64,000 nt of DNA from Sipunculus nudus (lineage: Eukaryota > Annelida > Sipuncula > Golfingiida > Sipunculidae): NCBI GenBank assembly GCA_026874595.1, contig CM049310.1, forward strand, positions 9,612,001-9,676,000, written 5' to 3'. The notes under the pieces are model-generated. The model saw nothing but the letters and a program-made list of their open reading frames with translations. It searched no databases and had not been told where the DNA came from. Made by a program: the position numbers and the translations under genes. Every line of letters begins with the position of its first letter. Within the stretch, counting starts at the first letter, position 1. This document shows, piece after piece, positions 48,901 to 55,727 of this stretch.

Positions 48901-50712
48901 GCAGCAAGTGATCTTTCTACCTCCGCATTGTGCAACTACCACCTTAGTTTACAAACATGTTGTTGATTAACAAGTTTATACATCCTTCATGAAGACCTTA
49001 TAAGAACTTTTAACAAACAAAATTACCAGTAGATCATTCATATATACACAAAGAAAGCCTGAAATCACATAAGATCTTTTTCAAAAGGTAGGTGAATAGG
49101 GACCTTTAACACATTTTAAATTACAAGTAATTGTAATTGATTAATTTGAAAAATACACTAATTTGAATTACTTTTCAATAAATCTAATGATCTGCCTGAA
49201 ATCAGACAAACATGAATATTGCAATAAATACTGCTGATCAGATGCCTAATGGGCTCTGATGAAGGACTGTACATTCTGTGTCCAGTGTCGAAGTGTTGTA
49301 ACTGACAAAAAGTAATTTAAAGCAACTGAAAATTCAATTACTTTCACTGTAATTGTAATAAATAACATTTGCTAATATGTAATAGTAATCTGACATCCTG
49401 AAAGTAATTGCATTTTTAATTAATATTATTTGGATATAACTGATCCCTGTCCTATCTATTATGATTTCATTAATGTTCTCTGCCATGTCCATTACACGTT
49501 GGTGGTAAGATGTCACTGAAGAATCACCTAGTTTCTCACAAGATGGTTTTAAATTGTTTTCAGGAAAACAATGAGGTAGGTTCTTCATTCTTATTTCCAT
49601 AAAGTTAATAATTATTTTCCCTCTTTCTTAGTTTCTGCCCTTGGTGCAAAAAGTTTTCCCTTCTTTCATTTGCAAATGAAATGGAATACTGCAAATTTAC
49701 ACTAAGCATTAAAAATGGAAACGGTTACCTCAACAAACAAAATAAGAGTAATGGGGGTAATATCGGTCACTTTTGGCTTCATTGGGTACCATGCCGTGAC
49801 TTATCAAAACGACGCCTGTTTCCGGGTATCATTTCCAACTTCACAAACAGAAGATTTTTTAAAAGAGCAAACACGCAGAGGTCATGTGCACTCTCATACA
49901 AAAAATCGCTTCCGACTCTCAAAACTTGACCTAGTTTTGGGGTTCACGCCAATCACCTGCATCATGCCTGAACTTAGAGGAAGACTGAGGCTAGTCTTTG
50001 TTCCATGATAACTGTGTTGAACCAATGAAAAACCACCTTTTATTTAATTTTGGCTGTATTTAAGAGAAGATGTAAACAAAAACAAATCATAAGCTTTAAT
50101 TTGTTGCATGCTGTCTATCAGGATTACCAAAAATGATCAATTCCTGAAAATAAAGCTGTAAAAAAACCCGCTAAAATGCACAATTACTTATTACTCAAAG
50201 AAATTCTTTATCTGACAAACTAAAATATTAAGTCTAAGACTCTTCAACAAAGTTTTACTATTTTTTAAATATATATTTTTTAAGCTTAAATATTTTTGAC
50301 ATCAATGCACTCCTTTTTAGGGGGGGGGGTTGCTAAATTTACTTAAATTTTAAAGTTTGTCTTGCTTAAACCTTGGTTTATCTGACTCTACATGGTTTTC
50401 AATTAATAACGTAAAATGAGTTCACAACTTGGTGCTCTTCTTGTTGGCACATCCTCCAAGTGTCACACTGAAGCCTGGACAGTCTGGTTGAGGTTTTGCG
50501 TTGAAGTCAAAACAGTCACGGAGTCCGTGACCAGCAAAAACTTCGACGTCAAAATAAACAAGTTAATTTTTTTGGGAACAAAGGTACAGCGCAACAGAAA
50601 TATGCAGCCGTACACGTAGTGACAAGGTATTTATTACAATTTAAACAAACAAATATTACCTAAGCGCTCGAACAGAGCATGCAAAGCGAGCTAACCGCAG
50701 ACTCATGGCCAT
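18876..50712 (-). CDS. ATP5IF1: ATP synthase inhibitory factor subunit 1 (IF1), six exons
   Basis: IF1 binds the F1 part of mitochondrial ATP synthase in the matrix and blocks wasteful ATP hydrolysis when the matrix turns acidic. The six exons (50712-50660, 44863-44809, 43948-43923, 43316-43253, 26866-26786, 18941-18876) all have GT-AG borders and join in phase to 114 residues; vertebrate IF1 is about 106. Residues 1-25 form a basic, Arg/Ser-rich, acid-free presequence (RLARFACSVRAL). A Gly-rich stretch (27-43) follows, then the conserved inhibitory core RDAGGSFGKMEAAHEEEYFR (45-64). ALRDHHRDEL (73-82) holds the His pair corresponding to the pH-sensing histidines. A Lys/Glu/Gln-rich coiled coil runs to the HDD terminus. 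Introns total about 31.5 kb and are filled with mobile elements. Expression was not tested. Confidence 0.93.
19915..20660. repeat. Degenerate minisatellite, left part
   Basis: Some 15-20 irregular units of about 30-55 bp are built on TGCCTGTGAGATGGCATGTTAACAACAA-like words, with spacer variation. The frames open across it (for example 19828-20430 on the minus strand) are by-products of the repetition. Confidence 0.75.
20661..21164. mobile_element. Insertion interrupting the minisatellite
   Basis: About 500 bp of non-repetitive sequence separates the two halves of the minisatellite. Its edges are weakly inverted: GAAAGGGGTAAAAATTA on the left, TAATTTTGACCCTTGCAC on the right (complement GTGCAAGGGTCAAAATTA). 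This suggests a worn MITE. No target duplication is clear. Confidence 0.4.
21165..21515. repeat. Degenerate minisatellite, right part
   Basis: It continues the 19915-20660 array, with units built on GTGCTTGTGGGATGGCATGTC and AATATGAAGGTGC-like words at about 45-65 bp spacing. Confidence 0.7.
23130..24528. mobile_element. TA-flanked TIR element, non-autonomous (pogo/Tigger-like ends), copy type 1
   Basis: The left end TACTGTAAAATCTCCACTTA and the complement of the right end TACCGTAAAATCTCCACTTA match over about 28 bases, continuing AAACCGCA. The outermost TA on both sides fits the TA target of Tc1/mariner-type transposases. A start of ACNGTA plus CTCCACTTAA resembles pogo/Tigger TIRs. The 1.4-kb interior has only ORFs under 80 codons and no DDE motif, so it cannot encode its own transposase. 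The superfamily call is inference. Confidence 0.75.
24547..25167 (+). repeat. GGCGCC-palindrome interspersed repeat, copy 2
   Basis: The left end is CTAGAATACGGGTAGTC, then AAGCGACTACGTGTATCCGCC. The right end carries the fold-back GTATCCGCAAAACTCTGTTTTGGCGGATAC, then AATTAG (25136-25167). One GGTGGCGCCACC lies near 24845. It is about 620 bp against 900 bp for copy 1, having fewer internal units. It is inverted relative to copy 1. Confidence 0.75.
26786..26866 (-). CDS. ATP5IF1: ATP5IF1 exon 5
   Basis: The exon is 81 nt, exactly 27 codons in phase 0, between an acceptor TTATCAG and a donor GTCAGTG. It encodes QQEQLKALRDHHRDELKAHQ and continues QQIKSHE. The double histidine sits where the pH-sensing histidines of vertebrate IF1 lie. 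The high Gln/His/Lys/Glu content fits the helical dimerisation segment. Confidence 0.93.
27061..27099 (-). mobile_element. HINE-type 3' terminus next to the tandem repeat
   Basis: CTAGGGACCCATGGGTCTCGACGCTCAGCTG has the hairpin and subterminal CAGCTGAGC complement of the HINE 3' end, then runs into the 142-bp tandem repeat. A worn microsatellite (GATGGACAGACAGATAGACAGG, 28500-28528) lies at the far end of the array. The array may therefore be the body of another HINE subfamily. Confidence 0.5.
27100..28560. repeat. About 142-bp tandem repeat, roughly nine units, with TGACCTTTGACCT motifs
   Basis: Units recur at about 27230, 27376, 27511, 27649, 27784, 27930, 28073, 28219 and 28368, a spacing of 135-149 bp. 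Each has a GTGACCTTGACCTTTGACCTCATGACC-like core (shown in part), then CCCAAAATC, then a CTTCCCCTATTGGCAGGT or ATATAAGTCAAGTTTGAAACC-like segment, the two alternating. TGACCTTTGACCT, the complement of AGGTCAAAGGTCA (a direct repeat with one-base spacing), is exact at 27792-27804 and 28373-28385. It also occurs just outside the array at 26955-26967. Receptor binding is not shown. Confidence 0.8.
28630..31202 (-). mobile_element. HINE copy C
   Basis: A full-length copy of about 2.57 kb, from ACAAGGGACCCATGGGTCAC (3' hairpin end) to the ACGG microsatellite and CAGCTGAGCTAA. It carries the 24-bp palindrome at 29025-29048. The two related internal blocks (around 30180-30420 and 30800-31090) descend from one duplicated segment. 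The copy is non-coding. Confidence 0.8.
31203..31572 (-). mobile_element. Fragment of a second HINE subfamily
   Basis: It begins near a GGTGCGCCACC word and ends in GACTTACAGTCAGCTGAGCTAAAA. Phrases such as GACCTAATTTCAGGTTTCCAAGGAG and GTTACGATTTGTGCCCTG are shared with the units of HINE H (54849-56622). Its 3' part was not found next to it. Confidence 0.55.
31573..32000. other. Spacer between HINE copies
   Basis: It contains an isolated HINE-like 3' end at about 31655-31686 (AAAAGGGACCTTTGGGTCAACGTCACTCAGCTG, hairpin with changes). Nothing else is recognisable. Confidence 0.4.
32001..34639 (-). mobile_element. HINE copy D
   Basis: A full-length copy of 2.64 kb with both termini intact: ACAAGGGACCTATGGGTCAC at the left; an ACGG-type microsatellite at 34541-34588, then TATAGTCAGCTGAGCTAA, at the right. 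The 24-bp palindrome lies at 32399-32422. It serves as the reference for judging deletions in other copies. Confidence 0.8.
34835..36740 (-). mobile_element. HINE copy E, variant interior
   Basis: Both termini fit the family, but the left two thirds (about 34870-36050) differ from copies C, D and F and share segments with copy G (such as GGAAAATAATGAACAAAT). The right third matches the usual 5' block and the ACGG microsatellite. A 19-G run lies at 35831-35849. It is a sub-family or a recombinant. Confidence 0.65.
36741..37103. other. AT-rich spacer between HINE E and F
   Basis: No gene or recognised repeat. It is about 78% A+T by eye. Confidence 0.4.
37104..39722 (-). mobile_element. HINE copy F
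   Basis: A full-length copy of 2.62 kb, very close to copies D and A by eye. The palindrome lies at 37500-37523 and the ACGG microsatellite at 39634-39668. The 5' terminus has a small extra TGAGC (CAGCTGAGCTGAGCTAA). Confidence 0.8.
39723..40012. repeat. Low-complexity tract with (GA)n and a 14-G run
   Basis: A GA-rich stretch at about 39812-39850 is followed by poly-G at 39869-39882. The open frames on both strands here are by-products of low complexity. Confidence 0.6.
40013..41192 (-). mobile_element. HINE copy L, diverged and interrupted
   Basis: HINE-like words occur at 40013-40115 (CAACAGTGCTC segment), 40637-40789 and 41076-41192, the last ending in TTATAGTCAGCCGAGCTAA. It is interrupted by a MITE at 40790-41075 and by other sequence at 40116-40636. 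It is older than copies C-F, judging by its divergence. Confidence 0.6.
40790..41075. mobile_element. GTAAT-rich MITE with an 8-bp target duplication
   Basis: ATGCTGAA at 40782-40789 is repeated at 41076-41083, and the HINE reading resumes exactly there. The right end complement, CAGATATGGGGTGATTATTT, matches CAGACATGGGGTGATTACTT at 40115. A second end of the same family therefore lies about 0.7 kb to the left. Eight-base duplications and CAG-starting ends fit hAT-type elements; that is inference. The interior is rich in GTAATNGATTAC words. Confidence 0.6.
41568..43143. mobile_element. TA-flanked TIR element, non-autonomous, type 2
   Basis: Perfect inverted ends of 27 bp begin TACCGTAGATCCGCGTTTTG (41568-41594 and 43117-43143), with TA at the outer edges as in Tc1/mariner insertions. 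The first bases (TACCGTA) resemble the ends of the 23130-24528 element. The interior has two direct units about 264 bp apart: TTGCGCCTTTA near 42026 and 42290, and GCTGATCATAATATATGCA near 42198 and 42460. No transposase motif is seen in any frame. It is more GC-rich than its surroundings. Confidence 0.8.
43253..43316 (-). CDS. ATP5IF1: ATP5IF1 exon 4 (inhibitory core)
   Basis: The exon is 64 nt. It follows acceptor GATGACAG, ends at donor GTAAATAA, and completes an Arg codon begun in exon 3. It encodes DAGGSFGKMEAAHEEEYFRR plus Q. The AGG-FGK and EEExYFR residues are the most conserved part of IF1 and insert between the F1 alpha and beta subunits. Confidence 0.94.
43317..43922. other. ATP5IF1 intron 3
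   Basis: A 606-bp intron with GT-AG borders. It is AT-rich and has no recognised element. Confidence 0.8.
43923..43948 (-). CDS. ATP5IF1: ATP5IF1 exon 3 (26-nt microexon)
   Basis: A 26-nt exon with acceptor CTTCTTCAG and donor GTAAGT. It encodes GGGSGGTV plus two bases of Arg45. It is phase-compatible on both sides, and skipping it would shift the frame. It adds to the flexible Gly-rich linker before the inhibitory core. Confidence 0.85.
43949..44808. other. ATP5IF1 intron 2
   Basis: An 860-bp intron. A diverged HINE 5' end lies at about 44560-44620 (TTACTGTCAGCTGAGCTAA), minus strand, with upstream words from about 44100. No exon is seen inside. Confidence 0.7.
44100..44620 (-). mobile_element. 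HINE fragment, diverged 5' end
   Basis: The 5' terminus CAGCTGAGCTAA ends at 44620. An AACAACGGTCCATCAC segment stands where other copies have GACGGACAATGGACCACGAC. The GTCY tract is nearly lost and the 3' half is missing, so the left boundary is approximate. Confidence 0.45.
44809..44863 (-). CDS. ATP5IF1: ATP5IF1 exon 2
   Basis: A 55-nt exon with acceptor TTCTTTACAG and donor GTGAGG. Its first base completes Ser18, after which it encodes CPQVRAMSGGEWGSGKGK. The presequence cleavage site probably lies near VRAM-SGG (residues 22-28), by analogy with other matrix proteins. Confidence 0.88.
46366..46392. repeat. Poly-G run of 27
   Basis: Twenty-seven consecutive G residues. True length is uncertain because such runs are error-prone in sequencing and assembly. 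Confidence 0.85.
46393..47056. repeat. 332-bp tandem duplication
   Basis: 46393-46724 and 46725-47056 are nearly identical by reading, with only a few differences such as CACCTTTGG against CAGCTTTGG. Each holds AGTTACAACA, TTACAGGGACTAGTGGGAG and GGAAAATAATGAACAAATAT. The near identity points to a very recent duplication or an assembly collapse/expansion. Confidence 0.85.
48182..48601. mobile_element. hAT-like MITE with ACTCGAGTACTCG palindromes
   Basis: The left end TAGGGCTGAAACGGGTAC and the complement of the right end TAGGGCTGAAAGGAGTAC match at 16 of 18 positions. TAGGGCTG is a common hAT terminus. Subterminal ACTCGAGTACTCG words recur at both ends. The flanking 8 bases (GTGGCAAA and GCACTGTC) do not match, so the expected duplication is absent or eroded. 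No transposase is encoded. Confidence 0.65.
49715..50008 (+). other. Unexplained 97-codon open frame in intron 1
   Basis: A frame starting METVTSTNKIRVMGV and ending LRLVFVP, in a patch of higher GC than its surroundings. I recognise no family. It lies opposite the ATP5IF1 coding strand, so it would be a separate transcript if real. It could also be part of an uncharacterised repeat. Confidence 0.15.
50660..50712 (-). CDS. ATP5IF1: ATP5IF1 exon 1 (start and mitochondrial presequence)
   Basis: It encodes MAMSLRLARFACSVRAL plus two bases of Ser18, then donor GTAATAT. The first ATG (50712) has A at -3 and G at +4, a strong start context. A second in-frame ATG (50706) lies two codons on and would give 112 residues. 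The segment has three Arg and no acidic residue in an amphipathic pattern, as expected of a matrix-targeting presequence. It was found only by requiring a frame-compatible presequence, so it is less certain than exons 4-6. Confidence 0.8.
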
Positions 50713-50830
50713 TCTTGACAGTTGGATGTTTGTGCACACCTCACCTTCTCTCAAGGTTACTTGAGTAGACCGGGCTCAATATCCCCCGGCTTTCTATTGG
50801 GCAGTTATCATTTGGTTATTCAAATGCTCA
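50713..50830 (-). promoter_or_regulatory. Probable ATP5IF1 5' UTR and proximal promoter
   Basis: CCAAT on the coding strand (ATTGG at 50796-50800) lies 84 bases upstream of the first ATG, in a comparatively GC-rich patch (CCGGGCTC, CCCCCGG). No TATA box is evident. This fits a housekeeping-type promoter. The transcription start is unknown. Confidence 0.35.
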
Positions 50831-51114
50831 GCAGGTGGCGCTACAGATGCGATGTAATTTTTCCCGGGCGAATGATATCGCCAACACGCCAATTCATTAA
50901 ATTTTATACTTGTTACAAACATGGGATATACCCTGTCGTTGTTTTCTCAAGAACTTACAATATTGGGTTGTTACTTTAAACCCAGACTCCACACCTTTTA
51001 TTATTTTGGATTAAACATACTTTATATCTGACCTGAACTAGTCTATATTTGATAAGAGCGTTTCAGAAAAGAGGTATTGTCCAGATGTCAATTTAATCCA
51101 ACTATAGTATACCA
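50831..51114. other. Upstream flank of ATP5IF1
   Basis: It includes a GCAGGTGGCGCTAC word near 50830 that resembles the GGCGCC repeat. No gene is seen. Confidence 0.35.
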
Positions 51115-51344
51115 TGGGCGGATCCAGGATTAAGAAAAAGGGGGGGGGGTCCGACCAAGGAGGACAAATGAAAACCCTAAAAAAAAAGGAGGTCCTCAGG
51201 TCTGAAAAAGGGGGGGGGGGGGGTCCAGGCGGCAAAATTTTGTCTGAAGCCCTTAAAAAAACGTATCTGGTGAAAAAAAGGGGGGGGGGGGGGGGGGGTC
51301 CGGACCCCATAGAACCCCCCCCCCCCCCCCTGGATCCGCTTCTG
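51115..51344. mobile_element. GGATCC-ended MITE with long G/C runs
   Basis: The left end CATGGGCGGATCCAGG and the complement of the right end CAGAAGCGGATCCAGG match at 13 of 16 positions. TATAC flanks both sides and may be a 5-bp duplication. The interior is mostly G runs of 8-17 with short A-rich spacers, then a 16-C run. The long open frames here (51038-51310 minus, 51114-51503 plus) come from these homopolymers and do not represent genes. Confidence 0.7.
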
Positions 51345-52322
51345 TATACAGTACTACTAGTATGTTCACCTGCCTATCCTGTAGAATTTGTGATTGCTGG
51401 CTTACACAGAATACATGTTAATGAACTGTATATGTCTGTATTGGTAATTTTTGTTGAGAAATGTTCTTATATAACGCCTCTGCGATGCAGGACTGTAGCC
51501 TGACCAAAGTCCGGGGGGGGGGGGGGCAGTAAATCCTTTGTCAGAGCCGAGCGTGGGTGGGGTGTAAGCTCCCGGGGGGGGGGAGGGGGGGGTAGGGGGA
51601 ACTTTTGTGTTGAAAATTTTTTTAAATACATGCTATAAATTGGCATTTCTATGGGTATAAATTTCTCTTATAATATAACCTAAGCTCTAATCACAAAACA
51701 TTTAATTGCTTGCGTTTATTTACGTGGTTTAAGGGTAACTGCGTGATAGTCACCAGTCAAATTGAACTTTACTGCCTTTTTTTTCGCCAGATGCCTTCGT
51801 TGAATGTGTTGATCATTTTTGTGGGATTATTATTTTTATGGGATTATTTTGGTTGTTACACAACATCCTAGAAGCAAGTGTATATAAACAAAATGAACAG
51901 CATGTGAACGGTGAGATCGGCGCTTTCTGGCCTATTAAAAAAAAGTTTCCAGGGATATCTTCAGTTAAGAGACGTCAAATATTGGAAAAGGCCCCTATAA
52001 GTTGGATTTTCTAGGGTTACAATTTATTTCACGGTAACGAACAGACGAATCGCCCATGCATGACAGACAGAGGGATGAGGGACAAAGACATAACGCTATA
52101 GGTACCAGCATGACTGAACATCAGCTGTAAAAACAACACTTACCGTAGATATTATACAGAAGATTCCTTGTATTTTCAAAAAAGAACAATGGTTTTATTC
52201 GGGCAAACCTTAACACCATATTTTATCAAGTATACAAGATATTGATATGCCCACGGTATGTTTTAGACCATTAAGTTACGCGAAAAACAATGTTTTTTTT
52301 ACCAAAGTCTATGCAAGATAAA
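51345..52322. other. Intergenic, with two further poly-G tracts
   Basis: Poly-G tracts lie at about 51512-51527 and 51574-51598. No gene or other known element is recognised. Confidence 0.45.
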
Positions 52323-52351
52323 ACAAGCGACCCCTGGGTAATGACGCTCAG

Positions 52352-52363
52352 CTGACTGACATG
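52352..52363. repeat. Target-site duplication, copy at the LINE 2 tail
   Basis: CTGACTGACATG (extending to TT) matches 54835-54846. It abuts the poly-T, which is the poly-A tail on the coding strand. Confidence 0.9.
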
Positions 52364-54834
52364 TTTTTTTTTCTTCTTTTTTTTTAATAGGTTTATTGAT
52401 ATAATACCAACAATACATCACACAATATAACATATAAACAATTAACAAGACGATACATGAAGTTTACAGACATCAAAGGATACATACGCGTTACAAACCA
52501 AAAAAAAAAAAGAAAAAAAAAAAAAAAAAAAAACATAACAACAATCAGAGTTCCTACATCTGTAGGTAGTACATAGAAAATAATCACATATTAATTTTTA
52601 TACGAACATTACAGTACTATTACAGGAAAGACTTCAATTTCTCCCACTTTTTAATATGGTTTTCTAATTTATTTTTTTGTTCTGCTACTTAATATTCAAT
52701 ACGTTCCAAATTAAATATTATTGCTGCATATTTTTGTAGAGACAGTTCACTTGGTGAAACCCGGCAATTAAAAACCCTATTTTTGTATGAAAGAAGCAAG
52801 TGATTTATTAATACATCCTCTGTTGTCTCAATGATAACTCCTAGCAACATATTTTCTTTTGTATTTTCTGGCATTTTTATATCGAATTCCATAAGCCAAT
52901 TACAAATCTCACTATACACTAAGCAACTCTGAGCACATTCTGAAAAAATATGAACTGATGTTTCAGCATTCATAGAACAATATGAACATCTATCATTTTC
53001 AACATGATTCAATCTGTATAATTTTTCGTTTAATGGTAAAATATCGTTCAAAACTTTATACTGAAACTCTCTAGTTTTTGTTTCAATTGTGGTTTTAAAA
53101 GGCCTCTCATAAACTAACTGCCAATCTATATCCGTCCCTACTAGTTTTTGTATCTGTATTTGTGCAGTTGGGCGAATTCCTTTTTCTTTCACTAAATTAC
53201 TGTACATTGTTCTGACGTTTAACTTTTCTAAATACCATGGTTTGTCAAGTACATTGGTTGAATCTTTTTGTTCTAGGATATCATGATTTAACAGTTTAAG
53301 CCACTCTCTTGGTATAGAATGTAAGACAGCGGTCCAATTCATGTACTCCTTCAGCTCTAGTCCTGAATCCTGCCATTTTATCAGTTCATTATTATTTCCT
53401 ACAATGTCTTTTAAAAAGTTATATCCGTGTCTAGAGATAGTATTAAAATAGAAGGAAGCTCTTTCTCTAGTTAGTAAGTAATTATTCCAGAGCGGTTGGG
53501 CCAACACTGTAACTCGATTAGTGGGTATCGTGCGAGTAGAGGTTGCCCAAGCATTTAAACAGTCTTTATAAAATGTTGGTAAGTATTTAGGGATCCGTGC
53601 TCTATCAAAATTACAATTTACACTTTTAATACCACCAATCTTTCTCAAATAAAAGTTAGGTATAATTTTCCACGGTGTATCCGAAGAATTAATTAATTTG
53701 TTGACCCATATAAGTTTTTGGCACTTCAAAACAAGTTCAATATCAGGTAACTTTAAACCTTCATCTTTATAATCCATAATGAGTGTCGTTTGTTTTATTT
53801 TTGGCTTTTTATTCTTCCAGAAGTAACTCTTTATTTTATCTTGAACCTCCTTGAGAAAGCAAGATGGTGGAGATTGCATCATACAAGGATACATGATTTT
53901 TGGTATAGCAAATGTTTTCAAAACTGTTATTCGTCCAAAAAAGGACAAGGATCTACGATTCCATCTCTCTAAACTTGTAGTGAAGGAAGTTAAAACTTTT
54001 TCAAAATTGCATTTCTGGTTAATAGTATTATTGAAAGTAAAATAAATTCCAAGAATTTTAATTGCATTTCTGGTTAAATTTATCCAGTTGAAGTGGCCTA
54101 TTTTCTTATCACTGTTTTTTAACGGGCCTAGCCATGAAGCATCAGACTTCTCAAAGTTAATTTTGAGAGAAGAATATTTTGAAAGTACTTCCTCAAGGTG
54201 AAATAGAGAGTTTTCGTCTTTAACAAAAAATGTCGAATCATCTGCAAATAAGCACATTTTTATCTCTGACTTGGCAACCCTTATTCCCCCTATATTTTTA
54301 TTATACTTAACCATAATACTTAGTATTTCAATAACCATTATGAATAAATATGGAGCAAGAGGATCCCCTTGCCGTGTTCCCCTTTGTAAAGGAAAGTATT
54401 TGGTACTACCCTACTCTCAATGTTTGTGTGCAGCACGCGGACCCATTTTATAAACCATCCAGAAAAGCCAAATCTTCTTAGAACAGAGAGAAGAAAGGTA
54501 TGGTCGACCGAATCAAAAGCGGCTGTATAATCCGCGCCTACCAAAATGCCAGGTGTATTTTCAGTATCACAATAATGCATTACATCCGCGATTAATCTTA
54601 TTGGCTCCCCAATATATTTACCTGGTACGAACGCATATTGATCAGGTCCAATTAGGGTTGACAATAAAGGCTTTATACGATTAACTAATATTCTACTTAT
54701 AATTTTGGTATCAACGTTTAAAAGGCTTATAGGCCTCCAGTTTTTTATATATCTACAGTCACGACCTTGCTTTGGAATAAGAGATACAATAGCCTGCTTT
54801 TGGCTATTAGTTAATTCGCCTTTAATATGGTTCT
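52364..54834 (-). mobile_element. L1/Tx1-clade LINE, 5'-truncated
   Basis: On the coding strand the element begins inside the reverse transcriptase domain and ends ATCAATAAACCTATT followed by an A-rich tail. It is bracketed by CTGACTGACATG(TT). This is the signature of target-primed reverse transcription that stopped early. The long A-rich block at 52500-52533 lies in the 3' UTR. It belongs to the same clade as the 9014-13956 LINE but to a different family, judging by protein divergence. Confidence 0.93.
52689..54834 (-). pseudogene. LINE ORF2 reverse transcriptase, 5'-truncated with a frameshift
   Basis: Coding order: GELTNSQKQAIVSLIPKQ, NWRPISLLN, ADYTAAFDSVDH (with the first catalytic Asp), then RGTRQGDPLAPYLF, CLFADDSTFF (the catalytic Asp pair), a thumb-like region, and the C-terminal CSYC...HIFSEC zinc motif. 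A one-base shift near 54400 separates the first 145 or so codons from the rest. The 549-codon distal frame (52689-54338) is otherwise intact, so the insertion is fairly young. No endonuclease or ORF1 remains. Confidence 0.92.
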
Positions 54835-54848
54835 CTGACTGACATGTT
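54835..54848. repeat. Target-site duplication, copy at the LINE 2 5' end
   Basis: CTGACTGACATGTT repeats the bases before the LINE tail (52352-52365). HINE H resumes just after it. Confidence 0.9.
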
Positions 54849-55460
54849 GATAATATGTCCTTGCACAGACAACTAATTAAGATAGGTGGCATCATTGTTC
54901 ATGCATATTAGCTTAAGTTCATCAAGACACATCTGCACAACAAATTTGATGACAATCCAACCAGCCTTTCATGAGGAATCTGGCAATTTGTGTGTATTTT
55001 GCATTATATCTGGGGTGCTCAAACATACCCCAAAACTCTGAGAATATAGGTCACTGTGACCCAATTTCAGGTTTCTGGGGAGAACTTTTGAGGAACTCTC
55101 AAGTTGTCAAGTTAGAAGATTCTGGGCCCCATTGTTATGATTTTTGCCCTATATGATTTTTGCCAGTGCTTATAAGCCCCATAGCTCAGAAAATATGGGT
55201 AACAGAGACCTTAGTTCACGTTTCCAAGGAAACTTTTCACAAATCTCCCTGGATGTCAAGTTTAAAGATTCTAGGACCAATGGTTAAAAATTGAGCCCTG
55301 TTAAGGGACGACCGCATCTTTGAAGGTCTCGTCAATAGAGGAAAAATGTGTTAAATTAAAAAAAAAATTAAAGTGGTGCCACCAATCCGCAAGAACTGAT
55401 GAAACACTCCATGATGAATATGCATGAAAAGAATCCGGGTGATCAATGCATTAGTTGTTC

Positions 55461-55727
55461 AGATAAGATAAGATAACATTTATTAGCCTTCAGTTCCAGG
55501 AATTTGTTGTTGACTTGCAATTCATTACGTAAAAATACATAAAATCACACATAACATATTGACTATGCATGTAAAATTAAGCATGTAAAAATTATAAAAC
55601 AGATAATTCTGCAGGTAAAACACATAATTCAAAACATTAAATATCTAAGAGGGTTGCGAGTTAAAAAGTTTAATACTGTGTGGTACGAGAGATTCTTTTA
55701 AAACGAGTTGTTCTGCAGAATATTGTA
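55461..55727 (-). mobile_element. 3' end of a CR1/Jockey-like LINE
   Basis: On the coding strand it reads ESLVPHSIKLFNSQPS then a stop (about 55690-55645), a frequent C-terminus of CR1/Jockey-type ORF2 proteins. A 3' UTR, AATAAA and a (TATCT)n tail follow. It interrupts one HINE H unit between TTCAGATA and TATACTGGAGC. The clade call is tentative because only the tail survives. Confidence 0.55.

Larger units (their letters stand above)
44864..50659. other. ATP5IF1 intron 1
   Basis: This 5.8-kb intron holds a 5'-truncated HINE with a 332-bp tandem duplication (46294-47724), a hAT-like element (48182-48601) and GTAAT-rich sequence (48610-49400). A microsatellite-bearing repeat fragment lies at about 46010-46200 (GTCTGTCTGTCC). 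An unexplained plus-strand open frame lies at 49715-50008. Confidence 0.6.

Noticed and set aside
51038-51503. Two overlapping frames rich in Gly or Pro
   Set aside because: They are products of poly-G and poly-C runs in the GGATCC-ended MITE.
55461-55727. Exon of a host gene from the VPHSIKLFNSQ frame
   Set aside because: The frame ends in a LINE-type 3' UTR with AATAAA and a TATCT tail, and it interrupts a HINE unit.
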